Positions 7,851 through 16,341 of a stretch of DNA of 64,000 bases are shown here, piece by piece. The stretch comes from Dermatobacter hominis (GTDB taxonomy: Bacteria > Actinomycetota > Acidimicrobiia > Acidimicrobiales > Microtrichaceae). Under the pieces are notes generated by a model, which had not been told where the DNA came from, made no database searches, and saw only the letters and a list, made by a program, of their open reading frames with translations. Location: assembly GCF_020715685.1 (NCBI RefSeq), contig NZ_CP085840.1, positions 1,116,001 to 1,180,000 on the forward strand, in the 5' to 3' direction. Numbering within the stretch: the stretch's first letter is position 1; each line of letters opens with the position of its first letter. A program made the position numbers and the translations under genes.

Positions 7851-9014
7851 TCAGCCCGCGGCGCGCCGCGTCTCGGCCCACGTCAGCCCCTCCTCGACGT
7901 CGACGTCGTGGGGCAGCCCGAGGACGCGCTCGGCGACGATGTTGCGCTGCACGTCGCCGGTGCCCCCACCGATCGTCAGGGCCTGGGCGAACAGGTACCC
8001 GAACTGCCAGAGGTCGACCGGTCCCCCGAACGGCCCGACGTCGTCGAGCATCCCCGCCGGGCCCGCCAGGTCCTTGGCCAGCGCCATGATCCGCTGGCCG
8101 TGCTCGTCGGCCAGCACCTTGCGGATCGAGGCCTCGGGGCCGGGCTGGCGACCGGCGATCGCCGCCGTGACCGTCCGGAGCCGGATGAGGCGCAGGATCT
8201 CGGACTCGATGTGCAGCTGCGCCGCCCGCTGGCGCTCGACGGCGTCGTGCAGCCCGCCGGCGGCGCGGATGACGTCGAGCAGGTCCTCGGCGTCGGGCCC
8301 CATGCCCCACAGCGCCCCGCCCGAGGAGAGCGAGACCCGCTCGTTCGCGAGCGTCACCTTGGCGAGGCGCCAGCCGTCGTCCGGCTCCCCGACCACGAGC
8401 TCGTGCGGGATCCGGACGTCGGTGAGGAACACCTCGTTGAAGTTGTGGTGGCCGGTCATCTCCACGATCGGGCGGATCTCGATGCCCGGCAGGTCCATCG
8501 GGCAGATGAAGTACGTGATGCCCTTGTGCTTCGGCGCGTCGGGGTCGGTGCGGGCGATGAGGATCCCGTAGCGCGAGTGGTGCGCGAGCGACGTCCAGAT
8601 CTTCTGGCCGTCCACGATCCACTCGTCGCCGTCGCGGACCGCCCTGGTGCCGAGGGCGGCCAGGTCAGACCCCGCACCCGGCTCGCTGAACAGCTGGCAC
8701 CAGGTGTCCTCGCCCGACAGCAGGCCGAAGAGGTAGCGCTGCTTCTGCTCGTCGGTGCCGGCCGCCATGATCGTCGGCCCCGCCCAGCCGATGCCGATCG
8801 GGTTGTTGGGCCGGCGCACCTTCGCTCTGCGGAGCTCGTCATCGATGACGAGCTGGTGGATCGGGTCGGCGTCCAGCCCCCACGGCGCCGGCCAGTGCGG
8901 GGCCACGTAGCCCGCCTCGGCGAGGTCCCGCCCCGATGGAGCCGGGTGAGCGTCCAGCCACTCCCGCACGGCGACCCGTCGGGGATCGTCCTCGGGCGGT
9001 AGTTCGAAGTCCAT
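7851..9014 (-). CDS. Acyl-CoA dehydrogenase family protein
   Basis: A 387-residue FAD enzyme that introduces the alpha,beta double bond in acyl-CoA. Seen: CQLFSEPGAGSDLA (FAD/substrate loop), DGQKIWTSLAHHSRYGILIART (read as DGQKIWTS then GILIARTDP), and the C-terminal TIGGGTGDVQRNIVAERVLGLP, the family's signature helix. The usual catalytic Glu region differs between subfamilies and I cannot assign chain-length preference. First gene of the operon running to 5672. A leaderless -10 lies 8 bases upstream of the ATG. Confidence 0.9.
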   Translation of the reverse strand: MDFELPPEDDPRRVAVREWLDAHPAPSGRDLAEAGYVAPHWPAPWGLDADPIHQLVIDDELRRAKVRRPNNPIGIGWAGPTIMAAGTDEQKQRYLFGLLSGEDTWCQLFSEPGAGSDLAALGTRAVRDGDEWIVDGQKIWTSLAHHSRYGILIARTDPDAPKHKGITYFICPMDLPGIEIRPIVEMTGHHNFNEVFLTDVRIPHELVVGEPDDGWRLAKVTLANERVSLSSGGALWGMGPDAEDLLDVIRAAGGLHDAVERQRAAQLHIESEILRLIRLRTVTAAIAGRQPGPEASIRKVLADEHGQRIMALAKDLAGPAGMLDDVGPFGGPVDLWQFGYLFAQALTIGGGTGDVQRNIVAERVLGLPHDVDVEEGLTWAETRRAAG

Positions 9015-9022
9015 GGCGGCGG

Positions 9023-9032
9023 ACGGTACCGT
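9023..9032. promoter_or_regulatory. Palindromic bidirectional -10 element
   Basis: ACGGTACCGT contains TACCGT on both strands. On the minus strand it ends 8 bases before ATG 9014 (leaderless); on the plus strand it would give an ~80-base leader for the synthetase at 9115. One 10-base element can serve two divergent acyl-CoA genes. Confidence 0.5.
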
Positions 9033-9114
9033 TCGGGCCCACGGCGCCGCACGGAACTCGCTTCGGTGGGCCGATCACGAGCCGCAGGACACTCGAACCC
9101 AAGGGGGGTCGTCG

Positions 9115-10743
9115 ATGGCCGGATGGAACTTCGCCGAGCTGTGGGAGGCGATCGCGGACAAGTTCCCCGACGCCCAGGCGCAGGTCCAGGGCGACCGCCG
9201 CTACAGCTGGAAGGAGTTCGACTCCCGTGCCGACGGGGTCGCCCACCACCTGCTCGAGGGCGGGGCGGTCCACCAGGACAAGGTGGCGCTGTACCTCTAC
9301 AACTGCCCGGAGTACATGGAGGGCTGCTACGCGGCCTTCAAGGCGGGCATGGTGCCGGTCAACACCAACTACCGGTACCTCGACGACGAGCTCGTCTACC
9401 TGTGGGACAACGCCGACGCCGTGGCCGTGATCTTCCACGGCACGTTCGCCGACCGCGTGGCCGCGGTGAAGGACCGGCTGCCGGGCGTCCGGCACTGGAT
9501 CTGGGTCGACGACGGCTCGGGGCCCCGCCCCGACTGGGCCGACGACTACGAGCAGGTGGCCGGCTCGGCGCCCGGTCGCGTCGTCCCCGAGTGGGGTCGC
9601 AGCGGCGACGACGTCGTCATGATCTACACCGGCGGCACCACCGGCATGCCGAAGGGCGTGATGTGGCGCCAGGACGACCTCATCGGCGTCACGTGCGCGA
9701 CCGGCAACCCCAAGCTGGCGCAGGACCCCGACGCGGTCGGCGGCGTGCCGGCGGTCATCGCGGACCTCGCCCAGCCCGGTCCGGCCGGACTGCCGGCGTG
9801 CCCGCTCATGCACGGCACCGGCTGGTTCACCGCCAACATCTTCCTGACCCAGGCCGGCTCGGTCGTGACGCTGGTCGACCGGTCGCTCGACTGGAACGAG
9901 GTGCTCGAGACGATCGAGCGCGAGCACATCGGCGCCCTCACGATCGTGGGCGACGCCTTCGCCAAGCCGATGGTCCGCGCCCTCGACGCCGCCCCGGGCC
10001 GCTGGGACATCTCGAGCCTCGTGCTCATCGCCTCGTCGGGCGTCATGTGGTCCGAGCAGTCCAAGGCCGACCTGCTCCGGCACAACCCCGGCATGCTGCT
10101 CGTCGACACGTTCTCGTCGTCCGAGGCCATCGGCATGGGCAGCTCGGTGTCGGCCGGCGACTCCGCCGAGAAGACGGCGCACTTCGCGCTCGGCGAGGGC
10201 TGCAAGGTCTTCGGTGACGACGGGACGCCGGTTGCGCCCGGCTCCGGCGAGCGGGGCCGCGTCGCCGTCCCGGGCCGCGTGCCGATCGCGTACTACAAGG
10301 ACCCCGAGAAGTCGGCGGCGACGTTCATCACCTACGAGGGCGTGCGCTACTCGATGCCGGGTGACTACGCCACGGTCGAGGCCGACGGCACGATCACGCT
10401 GCTCGGGCGCGGCTCGGTGTGCATCAACACCGGTGGCGAGAAGGTCTTCCCCGAGGAGGTCGAGGAGGCGCTCAAGACCGACCCGTCCGTGGCGGACGCG
10501 GTCGTGGTGGGCGTGCCCGACGAGAAGTTCGGCGAGGCCATCACGGCCGTCGTCGAGCCGGCGGCCGGCGCGTCCGTCGACGAGTCGGCGCTCATCGTCC
10601 ACGTGAAGGGCCAGCTCGCCCACTACAAGGCGCCCAAGCGCGTGCTGTCGATCGACACGATCGGACGGGCCCCGAACGGCAAGGTCGACTACAAGCGCAT
10701 GAAGCAGTACGCGATCGACGGGCTGGGCATCAGCGTCGACTGA
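9115..10743 (+). CDS. Acyl-CoA synthetase (FadD type)
   Basis: An AMP-forming ligase of 542 residues that activates a carboxylic acid with ATP and CoA. The P-loop-like motif is IYTGGTTGMPKGVMW; the adenylate motif region is FSSSEAIGMGSS; the hinge/A8 motif is NTGGEKVFPEEVEEAL; the C-terminal catalytic lysine is in GRAPNGKVDYKRM. The spacing and CPLMHGTGW motif resemble mycobacterial FadD17/19-type enzymes that act on steroid side chains or medium/long acids, but substrate is not provable here. Start ATG 9115 has AAGGGGGG about 6 bases upstream. Divergent from the acyl-CoA dehydrogenase at 9014. Confidence 0.9.
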   Translation: MAGWNFAELWEAIADKFPDAQAQVQGDRRYSWKEFDSRADGVAHHLLEGGAVHQDKVALYLYNCPEYMEGCYAAFKAGMVPVNTNYRYLDDELVYLWDNADAVAVIFHGTFADRVAAVKDRLPGVRHWIWVDDGSGPRPDWADDYEQVAGSAPGRVVPEWGRSGDDVVMIYTGGTTGMPKGVMWRQDDLIGVTCATGNPKLAQDPDAVGGVPAVIADLAQPGPAGLPACPLMHGTGWFTANIFLTQAGSVVTLVDRSLDWNEVLETIEREHIGALTIVGDAFAKPMVRALDAAPGRWDISSLVLIASSGVMWSEQSKADLLRHNPGMLLVDTFSSSEAIGMGSSVSAGDSAEKTAHFALGEGCKVFGDDGTPVAPGSGERGRVAVPGRVPIAYYKDPEKSAATFITYEGVRYSMPGDYATVEADGTITLLGRGSVCINTGGEKVFPEEVEEALKTDPSVADAVVVGVPDEKFGEAITAVVEPAAGASVDESALIVHVKGQLAHYKAPKRVLSIDTIGRAPNGKVDYKRMKQYAIDGLGISVD

Positions 10744-10771
10744 TCCCCACGGCCGGCCCCGCCGGGGACGG

Positions 10772-13700
10772 TCAGGCTGCGGGGGTGACGGCCAGGTCGT
10801 CGAAGCGGACGGTGAGCGGCGCGTTCGTCGTGCTGCTCGACAGGTAGGTGTTGAACCCCACCGATCCGGCGACCTGCATGCCCGAGGTGGCGTCGGTGAC
10901 GGAGGCCGTCCACCCCGCCGGCTCGGCCGCGCCCGCCGCCCAGACCTTGGCCCGCACGGTCGTCGGGTTGGTCCCGGTGACCTGGAGCCGCACCCGGAGC
11001 TGGGTCCCCGCGGTCGCGGTGAGCCCGGCCACGTTGGCCTCGGCGCGGATCGTGGTCTCGGCACCGGTCGAGCTCGCCCGGACCAGGGACAGCGCGACCT
11101 GCCCGCCGCCGAGCACGCGGACCTTCGCCCGGTACTCCCCGACGCCGACGACGCGCCGACCGATCGGCGACACGTAGACGCCGCCGCCGGTCGCGGCCTT
11201 GTCGAGGCTCATCGTGAACGCGACGTCGGTGGACGACGAGAGCACGCCGGCCAGGTACACGTTGCGGCCGGCGCCGGCGGTCATCGAGACGTTGCCGGTG
11301 CCGCCGCCGACGCCGAAGCTGGTGGCCGCGCTCGCGGTGGTCCACGGGCCGCCGACGTCCGCGCTCCCCCACCCGCCGGTCGTGGTGCGACCGAAGGCGT
11401 CGGCGCCGAGCACGCCGGTCGGCGGCGGTGCGGTCGGGCCGACCTGCCGCGTCGTCGACGCCGTCGCCCCGTCGTCGTCGGTCACCGTCAACGTGACCGT
11501 GTAGGTCCCCGCGGCCGCGTAGGTCCGCGACGACGTCACCCCGCTGCCGGTCTGACCGTCACCGAACGACCACGCGTACGACGCGATCGTCCCGTCGGCA
11601 TCCGCCGACCCGGTCGCGTCCACCGAGCACGTCAGGTCCGTGCACGAGGTGGTGAACGACGCCGTCGGCGGCTGGTTCGTCGGCGGCGGTGCGGTCGGGC
11701 CGACCTGCCGCGTCGTCGACGCCGTCGCCCCGTCGTCGTCGGTCACCGTCAACGTGACCGTGTAGGTCCCCGCCGCCGCGTAGGTCCGCGACGACGTCAC
11801 CCCGCTGCCGGTCTGACCGTCACCGAACGACCACGCGTACGACGCGATCGTCCCGTCGGCATCCGCCGACCCGGTCGCGTCCACCGAGCACGTCAGGTCC
11901 GTGCACGAGGTGGTGAACGACGCCGTCGGCGGCTGGTTCGTCGGCGGCGGTGCGGTCGGGCCGACCTGCCGCGTCGTCGACGCCGTCGCCCCGTCGTCGT
12001 CGGTCACCGTCAACGTGACCGTGTAGGTCCCCGCCGCCGCGTAGGTCCGCGACGACGTCACCCCGCTGCCGGTCTGACCGTCACCGAAGGACCACGCGTA
12101 CGACGCGATCGTCCCGTCGGCATCCGCCGACCCGGTCGCGTCCACCGAGCACGTCAGGTCCGTGCACGAGGTGGTGAACGACGCCGTCGGCGGCTGGTTG
12201 GCCGGCGGTGTCCCGCCGGCGACCGGCGTGGCGAGCAGGTCGTCCACGAGCAGCGTCACCGGGGCGTTGGTCGCCGAGCTCGAGAGGTAGTCCCAGAGGC
12301 CGATGCCGCCACCCGCCTGCAGGCCGGCGGTCGAGTCCGTCGTCTGCAGCGTCCAGGACGTCGGTTCGGCTGCGCCGTCGGCCCACACCTTGGCCCGCAG
12401 CGCCGTCGGCGACGTGCCCTGCGCCTCGAACCGGACCTTCACGTACTGCCCGGCGCCCCATGACAGGCCCGGCACGGTGGCGAGCGTCTGCACCACGGTC
12501 TCGGCGCCGCCGACCACGCGGACGACCTGGGCGGTGACGGCACCGCCGGCCTGCGCCCGGAGCTTCAGCCGGTAGTCGTTGGACGCGTTGACGCGGCGCC
12601 CGATGACGGCGACGTAGGAGCCGCCGCCCGTCTGCGCCTTGTCGAACGCCAGCCGGGTCGTGATCTTCGTGTCGGTCGACTGGAACGAGTCGAGCGACAT
12701 CGTGCGGCTGCCCCCGGCCGACGCGACGACCCGCGCCGTGCCGCCCGAGACGGCGAAGTTCGTGGCGCCGCCGCCGACGGTCCACGCGCCGCCCACCTCG
12801 GCGGAGCCGAGCCCGCCGGTGACCGCGCGGCCGAAGGTGTCGCTCGCATAGGTCGAGCCCGGCGGGTCGGGCGGGTCGGGCGGGTCCGTGGGCGAGTCCA
12901 GACCGGTGGCCAGCGCGTCGCGGATCACCGGGATCGGCTGGTTGGTCAGGTAGTTCTGGAACGCCATCGGCCAGTACGGGTTCACGTACGCCCAGAAGGT
13001 CCAGTTGACGCGGTTCGCCTTCGCCCAGTCGAGGAACAGGCGCGTCTGGGCCATGGTCGCCGCGGTCATCTGGCGGGCGTCGACGCCCACCGAGAAGTTC
13101 GTGAACTCGCCGATGTACAGCGGCACCTTCCAGGCCCGCGCGTTGGCCAGCAGCTGGTTGGCGACGGTGATGCCGAAGTCGTCGTGGCGGACCACCCCGT
13201 CGGAGAACGTGCCGTAGCTGAAGGCGTAGATGTGCGCCGAGTACACCCAGTTGCCCGGCACCGCCGGCTTCGCGGTCATGGTCGGCGTCTCGCGCACCGC
13301 CGGGTTCGCGGCGTTGTAACCCCCGGTCGAGTCCTGGAAGAAGAGGAGCCAGCCCGGGTTGCGGGCGGTGATCGCCGGCCCGATCGCCTCGTAGAACGTC
13401 TTGAGGCGGGCGCCGGCGGCCTGCAGCACGCTCTGGCCGGCCGGCGGGCTCCCGCCCACGTAGCTGAAGTACGGCTCGTTGAACACGTCGGCGCCGACGA
13501 CGGCGTCGGCCGCGGCGAACCCGGACGCCGGTGAGAACTCGTACGCGAGCTTGTCCCACGCCGCCGAGAGCAGCTGCCACGGCGTCTGCTGCGTCGTCGT
13601 GGCGAGCGGGTCGTGGAGGTTCCGGAAGAACCAGTTCATCGACTGGTAGAAGTCGGTGTTCTGCGTCGTCGTGGCCTTGCCGTCGGCCGTCGGGTACATC

Positions 13701-14290
13701 CACCGGGGCATGCCGACGCCCTCGCAGTAGCCCGAGGACCCGTCCCAGTTGGTGATGCGGTGCAGGGCGGGCGACCAGTAGTCCTGGTGCATGTCGACGA
13801 TCACCATCAGGCCGGCGGCCTTGGCCTTGGTCACCATCGACCGCAGGTCGTCGAGGTAGGTCTGGTTCCAGTCGTGGACGTAGGTCCCGCTCGCCGCGCT
13901 CCACGTCGGGGCGATGGGCTCGAGGTTGTTCCACGAGATCGGGATGCGCAGGACGTTGTAGCCGAGGTCCGCGATCCGCTGGTACGCGTCGTCGTAGTTG
14001 AACGGCTGGCCGCCGATCGGGTCGGCCGGCGTCCGCCAGACCACCCCGCAGCCGTCGGCGACCTTCTGCTTGTCGGCGCGGCCGCCGTTCTCGGTGCCGT
14101 TCCAGTTGAAGCCGACGAGGCGGACCTCCTTGCCGGCGGCGTCGTAGATCCGGTCGTCGTTGCCGTTCGTGTGCAGCGGTCCGACGGTGGCCGCAGCGGC
14201 CGGTCGGGGCGTCGCCGTGGTGCCGGCCACCGCCAGCACGGCCCCCAGGAGCGCGACCGCGCCGAGGATCCCCAGCAGTCGTCGAGACAT
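10772..14290 (-). CDS. Secreted multidomain GH5 glycoside hydrolase with PKD repeats
   Basis: An exported 1172-residue glycanase. A signal peptide (SRRLLGILGAVALLGAVLAVAG, i.e. MSRRLLG plus a hydrophobic run) ends near residue 33. The GH5 domain covers about 35-465: VIVDMHQDYW, the acid/base Glu in VFNEPYF (about E272) and the nucleophile in YIGEFTNF (about E395). A PDPPDPPG linker follows, then a ~210-residue beta-rich domain (480-690), three 87-residue PKD repeats (about 696-956) and a second copy of the beta-rich domain at the C-terminus. DMHQDYW resembles the cellulase/endoglycoceramidase branch of GH5. ATG 14290 is chosen for its signal peptide and the GGAGGGA upstream. Substrate cellulose or another beta-glycan. 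Confidence 0.88.
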   Translation of the reverse strand: MSRRLLGILGAVALLGAVLAVAGTTATPRPAAAATVGPLHTNGNDDRIYDAAGKEVRLVGFNWNGTENGGRADKQKVADGCGVVWRTPADPIGGQPFNYDDAYQRIADLGYNVLRIPISWNNLEPIAPTWSAASGTYVHDWNQTYLDDLRSMVTKAKAAGLMVIVDMHQDYWSPALHRITNWDGSSGYCEGVGMPRWMYPTADGKATTTQNTDFYQSMNWFFRNLHDPLATTTQQTPWQLLSAAWDKLAYEFSPASGFAAADAVVGADVFNEPYFSYVGGSPPAGQSVLQAAGARLKTFYEAIGPAITARNPGWLLFFQDSTGGYNAANPAVRETPTMTAKPAVPGNWVYSAHIYAFSYGTFSDGVVRHDDFGITVANQLLANARAWKVPLYIGEFTNFSVGVDARQMTAATMAQTRLFLDWAKANRVNWTFWAYVNPYWPMAFQNYLTNQPIPVIRDALATGLDSPTDPPDPPDPPGSTYASDTFGRAVTGGLGSAEVGGAWTVGGGATNFAVSGGTARVVASAGGSRTMSLDSFQSTDTKITTRLAFDKAQTGGGSYVAVIGRRVNASNDYRLKLRAQAGGAVTAQVVRVVGGAETVVQTLATVPGLSWGAGQYVKVRFEAQGTSPTALRAKVWADGAAEPTSWTLQTTDSTAGLQAGGGIGLWDYLSSSATNAPVTLLVDDLLATPVAGGTPPANQPPTASFTTSCTDLTCSVDATGSADADGTIASYAWSFGDGQTGSGVTSSRTYAAAGTYTVTLTVTDDDGATASTTRQVGPTAPPPTNQPPTASFTTSCTDLTCSVDATGSADADGTIASYAWSFGDGQTGSGVTSSRTYAAAGTYTVTLTVTDDDGATASTTRQVGPTAPPPTNQPPTASFTTSCTDLTCSVDATGSADADGTIASYAWSFGDGQTGSGVTSSRTYAAAGTYTVTLTVTDDDGATASTTRQVGPTAPPPTGVLGADAFGRTTTGGWGSADVGGPWTTASAATSFGVGGGTGNVSMTAGAGRNVYLAGVLSSSTDVAFTMSLDKAATGGGVYVSPIGRRVVGVGEYRAKVRVLGGGQVALSLVRASSTGAETTIRAEANVAGLTATAGTQLRVRLQVTGTNPTTVRAKVWAAGAAEPAGWTASVTDATSGMQVAGSVGFNTYLSSSTTNAPLTVRFDDLAVTPAA
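11421..12203 (-). repeat. Three tandem 261-bp repeats encoding PKD domains
   Basis: Copies begin at 11421, 11682 and 11943, exactly 261 bases (87 codons) apart. They differ by only a few substitutions (for example GCGGCCGCG against GCCGCCGCG). Each encodes a PKD domain starting NQPPTASF and ending at a PTAPPPT linker. Near-identity at silent positions points to recent unequal crossing-over or gene conversion. Confidence 0.95.
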
Positions 14291-14410
14291 CGACCCGTTC
14301 CCTCCTCGGACGGCGCTCTCCCAGCGTCGCCGGCCTCCACCAAGGATGGCCCCTGGGCCCGGGCCTGTCACCCCCAGCGGCCCGCTCGGCGGGCGGCGGG
14401 TAGATCTGCT

Positions 14411-14449
14411 CCCGGGGCACCGGCGGGCGTGGCCCGCCCGTGCCCCGGG
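14411..14449 (-). terminator. Strong hairpin terminator after the sigma/VOC operon
   Basis: Two 17-base arms (14411-14427 and 14433-14449), each running CCCGGGGCAC... to GGCGGG, pair with a single mismatch around a 5-base loop. It starts 7 bases after the VOC stop on the minus strand and insulates the GH5 gene downstream. Confidence 0.8.
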
Positions 14450-14455
14450 GTGCGA

Positions 14456-15592
14456 TCACTCGCCGGCGTAGGTGCCGAAGGACCAGAGGTTGCCCTCGGG
14501 GTCCCGCAGCCCGAAGCCGGACCCGCCCGGGTCGTAGTCGGGCGACTCGGGCTCCCGGATGATCTCGAGGCCGGCCGCCACGCAGCGCTCGTAGACCGCC
14601 ATCGGGTCGTCGGTGACGACGTAGATCGAGCCGCTCCCGGGCGGCTGCTCCGAGAACGGGTTGCCGTCCCTCGCGGCCGAGCTGATCTGCACGACGCCGC
14701 CCTCGGGCCACGCCAGCTGGCTGTGGGCGACCACGTCGGGCCGCTCGCCGGGCACGACGATCTGCTCGGTGAAGCCGAGCACGTCGACGGCCAGGCGGAT
14801 GAGCCCGAGGGCGTCGGTCGACTGGATCGCCGGCCAGATCCGACCGTTGCGGGCCACGGTCGCGGGCCGGCCCGAGGCCGCGGACGTCGCAGGGTCGTCG
14901 ACCCAGGACCCCGCGATGCTGAAGCCCTGGTCGGACATGCGGTCGGCGAGCTCGTCGGTGCCGACGGACTCGAGGCGCTGCGAGAGCATCCACCGGTGGC
15001 CGAACGGGTCGACGAGCGTCCCCTGTCGGTGGCCGTAGGGCTGGTCCTCGGGGTCCATCTGGGCGGTCGAGCCGGCCTCGACGGCACGGGCGAAGGCGGT
15101 GTCGACGTCGGGGACCTCCAGGTGCAGCGTCACCGATGTGCCGCCCAGGGTGCGAGGCGACCGCACCCCGATCTCGGGGTACTCGTCGGACAGGAAGAAC
15201 CGGGCGGGTCCGATCATCAGGTCGGCGTGGCCGATCCGGCCGTCGTCGCCGTCGAAGCGCAGGGTGACCTCTGCGCCGAACGCGGTCTCGTAGAACTCGA
15301 GCGCAGCCGGACCGTCGTGGACGGCGAGGTACGGGACGAGGGTCTGCTCGGCGACGGCGGCGGAGGCCGGGACGGCGGTGGTGGGGCTGGTGGTCGTGGA
15401 CATGGCGGTGCTCCTGTCGGTCGGGTCGTCCCTCTCGGGGAGGTCGATGGTCGGGATGTCGGTGAGCGGGACCTCGGCGGGGAGGCCGAGCGCGTCGGCC
15501 ACCCGGCGACGGAGCCGCCGTGAGAACTCGGCGCCGGGCACGACGGGGTCGTCGCCGCCGCGGAGGGCGTCCAGGGGATCGACGTCGGTCAC
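14456..15592 (-). CDS. Twin-VOC-domain protein with sigma-linked N-terminal segment
   Basis: A 378-residue protein. Residues ~1-62 form a charged helical segment (DPLDALRGGDDP.., then FSRRLRRRVADALGLP). Two VOC (glyoxalase/bleomycin-resistance) domains follow: ~80-205, with LVPYLAVHDGPAALEFYETAFGA opening and VDPFGHRW closing, and ~245-378, closing with LRDPEGNLWSFG. VOC domains bind small molecules or metals. The GTG start overlaps the sigma-factor stop (GTGA), so translation is coupled. An internal ATG at 15403 with AGGAG upstream could give a shorter form holding only the VOC part. I infer a sensor or partner role for the sigma factor. Confidence 0.8.
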   Translation of the reverse strand: MTDVDPLDALRGGDDPVVPGAEFSRRLRRRVADALGLPAEVPLTDIPTIDLPERDDPTDRSTAMSTTTSPTTAVPASAAVAEQTLVPYLAVHDGPAALEFYETAFGAEVTLRFDGDDGRIGHADLMIGPARFFLSDEYPEIGVRSPRTLGGTSVTLHLEVPDVDTAFARAVEAGSTAQMDPEDQPYGHRQGTLVDPFGHRWMLSQRLESVGTDELADRMSDQGFSIAGSWVDDPATSAASGRPATVARNGRIWPAIQSTDALGLIRLAVDVLGFTEQIVVPGERPDVVAHSQLAWPEGGVVQISSAARDGNPFSEQPPGSGSIYVVTDDPMAVYERCVAAGLEIIREPESPDYDPGGSGFGLRDPEGNLWSFGTYAGE

Positions 15593-16158
15593 GGTGCCTC
15601 CTCCCGCGTCGTGGGGCCGGACGGATCGGCTCCGGCGGGTCCGTCACCGCCGGGGGCATCGCCGGCCTCGAGGGTGTAGGCCTCGCGGAACGCCCGCCTC
15701 GCCCGCACCAGCAGCACCTCGGTGGCGCCGACGGTCCGGTCGAGGTGCGCCGCCACCTCCCGGACGGGCAGGCCGTCCAGGTAGCGCAGCGTCAGGGCGG
15801 CCCGGTGGTGCGGACCGAGCCCGGCGAGCACGTCGAGAGCGATCAGGCGGTCGAGGTCGACCTCCCAGCGCTCCTCCACCGGCTCGGCGTCGACGAGCGC
15901 GAGCTTGCGCTCCTCCCGCTCCTGACGGCGCCAGTGGTCGACGAGCTTGTGGCGGGCCACGCCGACGAGCCACGCCGTGCTGAGCTCCGGGACGGCGTCG
16001 CGCTGCACGGCGTCGACGGCGGCCAGGAAGGTCTCCGACGTGAGGTCCTCGGCGACCGGCACGGACCCGCAGCGGCGCACCAGGTAGCCGTACACGCTCG
16101 GCAGCGCCGAGTCGTACAGCTCCAGGAGCTCCCGGCCCGCATCGGCCGGCGACGTCAT
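15589..16158 (-). CDS. ECF-type RNA polymerase sigma factor
   Basis: 189 residues from ATG 16158. Region 2 is seen in LYDSALPSVYGYLVRRCG.. and LTSETFLAAVDAVQ, with AWLVGVARHKLVDHWRR as the 2.3-2.4 DNA-melting/-10 part; region 4 is HHRAALTLRYLDGLPVREVAAHL then RTVGATEVLLVRARRAF, a clear HTH. The protein ends in a Gly/Pro/Asp-rich tail of ~30 residues. It directs transcription of an unknown regulon. There is no anti-sigma membrane protein; instead the coupled downstream gene is a VOC protein. The frame is open upstream to 16233, but ATG 16158 fits family length. Confidence 0.88.
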   Translation of the reverse strand: MTSPADAGRELLELYDSALPSVYGYLVRRCGSVPVAEDLTSETFLAAVDAVQRDAVPELSTAWLVGVARHKLVDHWRRQEREERKLALVDAEPVEERWEVDLDRLIALDVLAGLGPHHRAALTLRYLDGLPVREVAAHLDRTVGATEVLLVRARRAFREAYTLEAGDAPGGDGPAGADPSGPTTREEAP

Positions 16159-16254
16159 GGTTCCGTCCACCACTCCCCCCATCGTCGCCGGTGCCCGAAC
16201 CCCTACACCTCCGACCGGGGAATCCTCCCGCACCCGGCACCCGGGGCGCAGCGT

Positions 16255-16284
16255 TTCGACGGAGGAGTCCTCCGGACCTAGCGT
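16255..16284 (+). promoter_or_regulatory. Promoter with embedded operator for the SDR gene
   Basis: TTCGAC (16255-16260) and TAGCGT (16279-16284) are 18 bases apart. Between them GGAGGA-G-TCCTCC (16261-16273) is a perfect palindrome, placed where a repressor would block polymerase. The message leader would be ~50 bases and carries AGAGGA before ATG 16342. Confidence 0.45.
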
Positions 16285-16341
16285 GATCCCGCCTGAACGT
16301 GCCCCGGACCGACCGCGGGCGTGCGCCCTGAGAGGACCTCA

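Noticed and set aside
10772-14371. Longer GH5 start at 14371
   Set aside because: The extra 27 residues would hide the signal peptide; ATG 14290 has a ribosome-binding site and an N-terminal signal.
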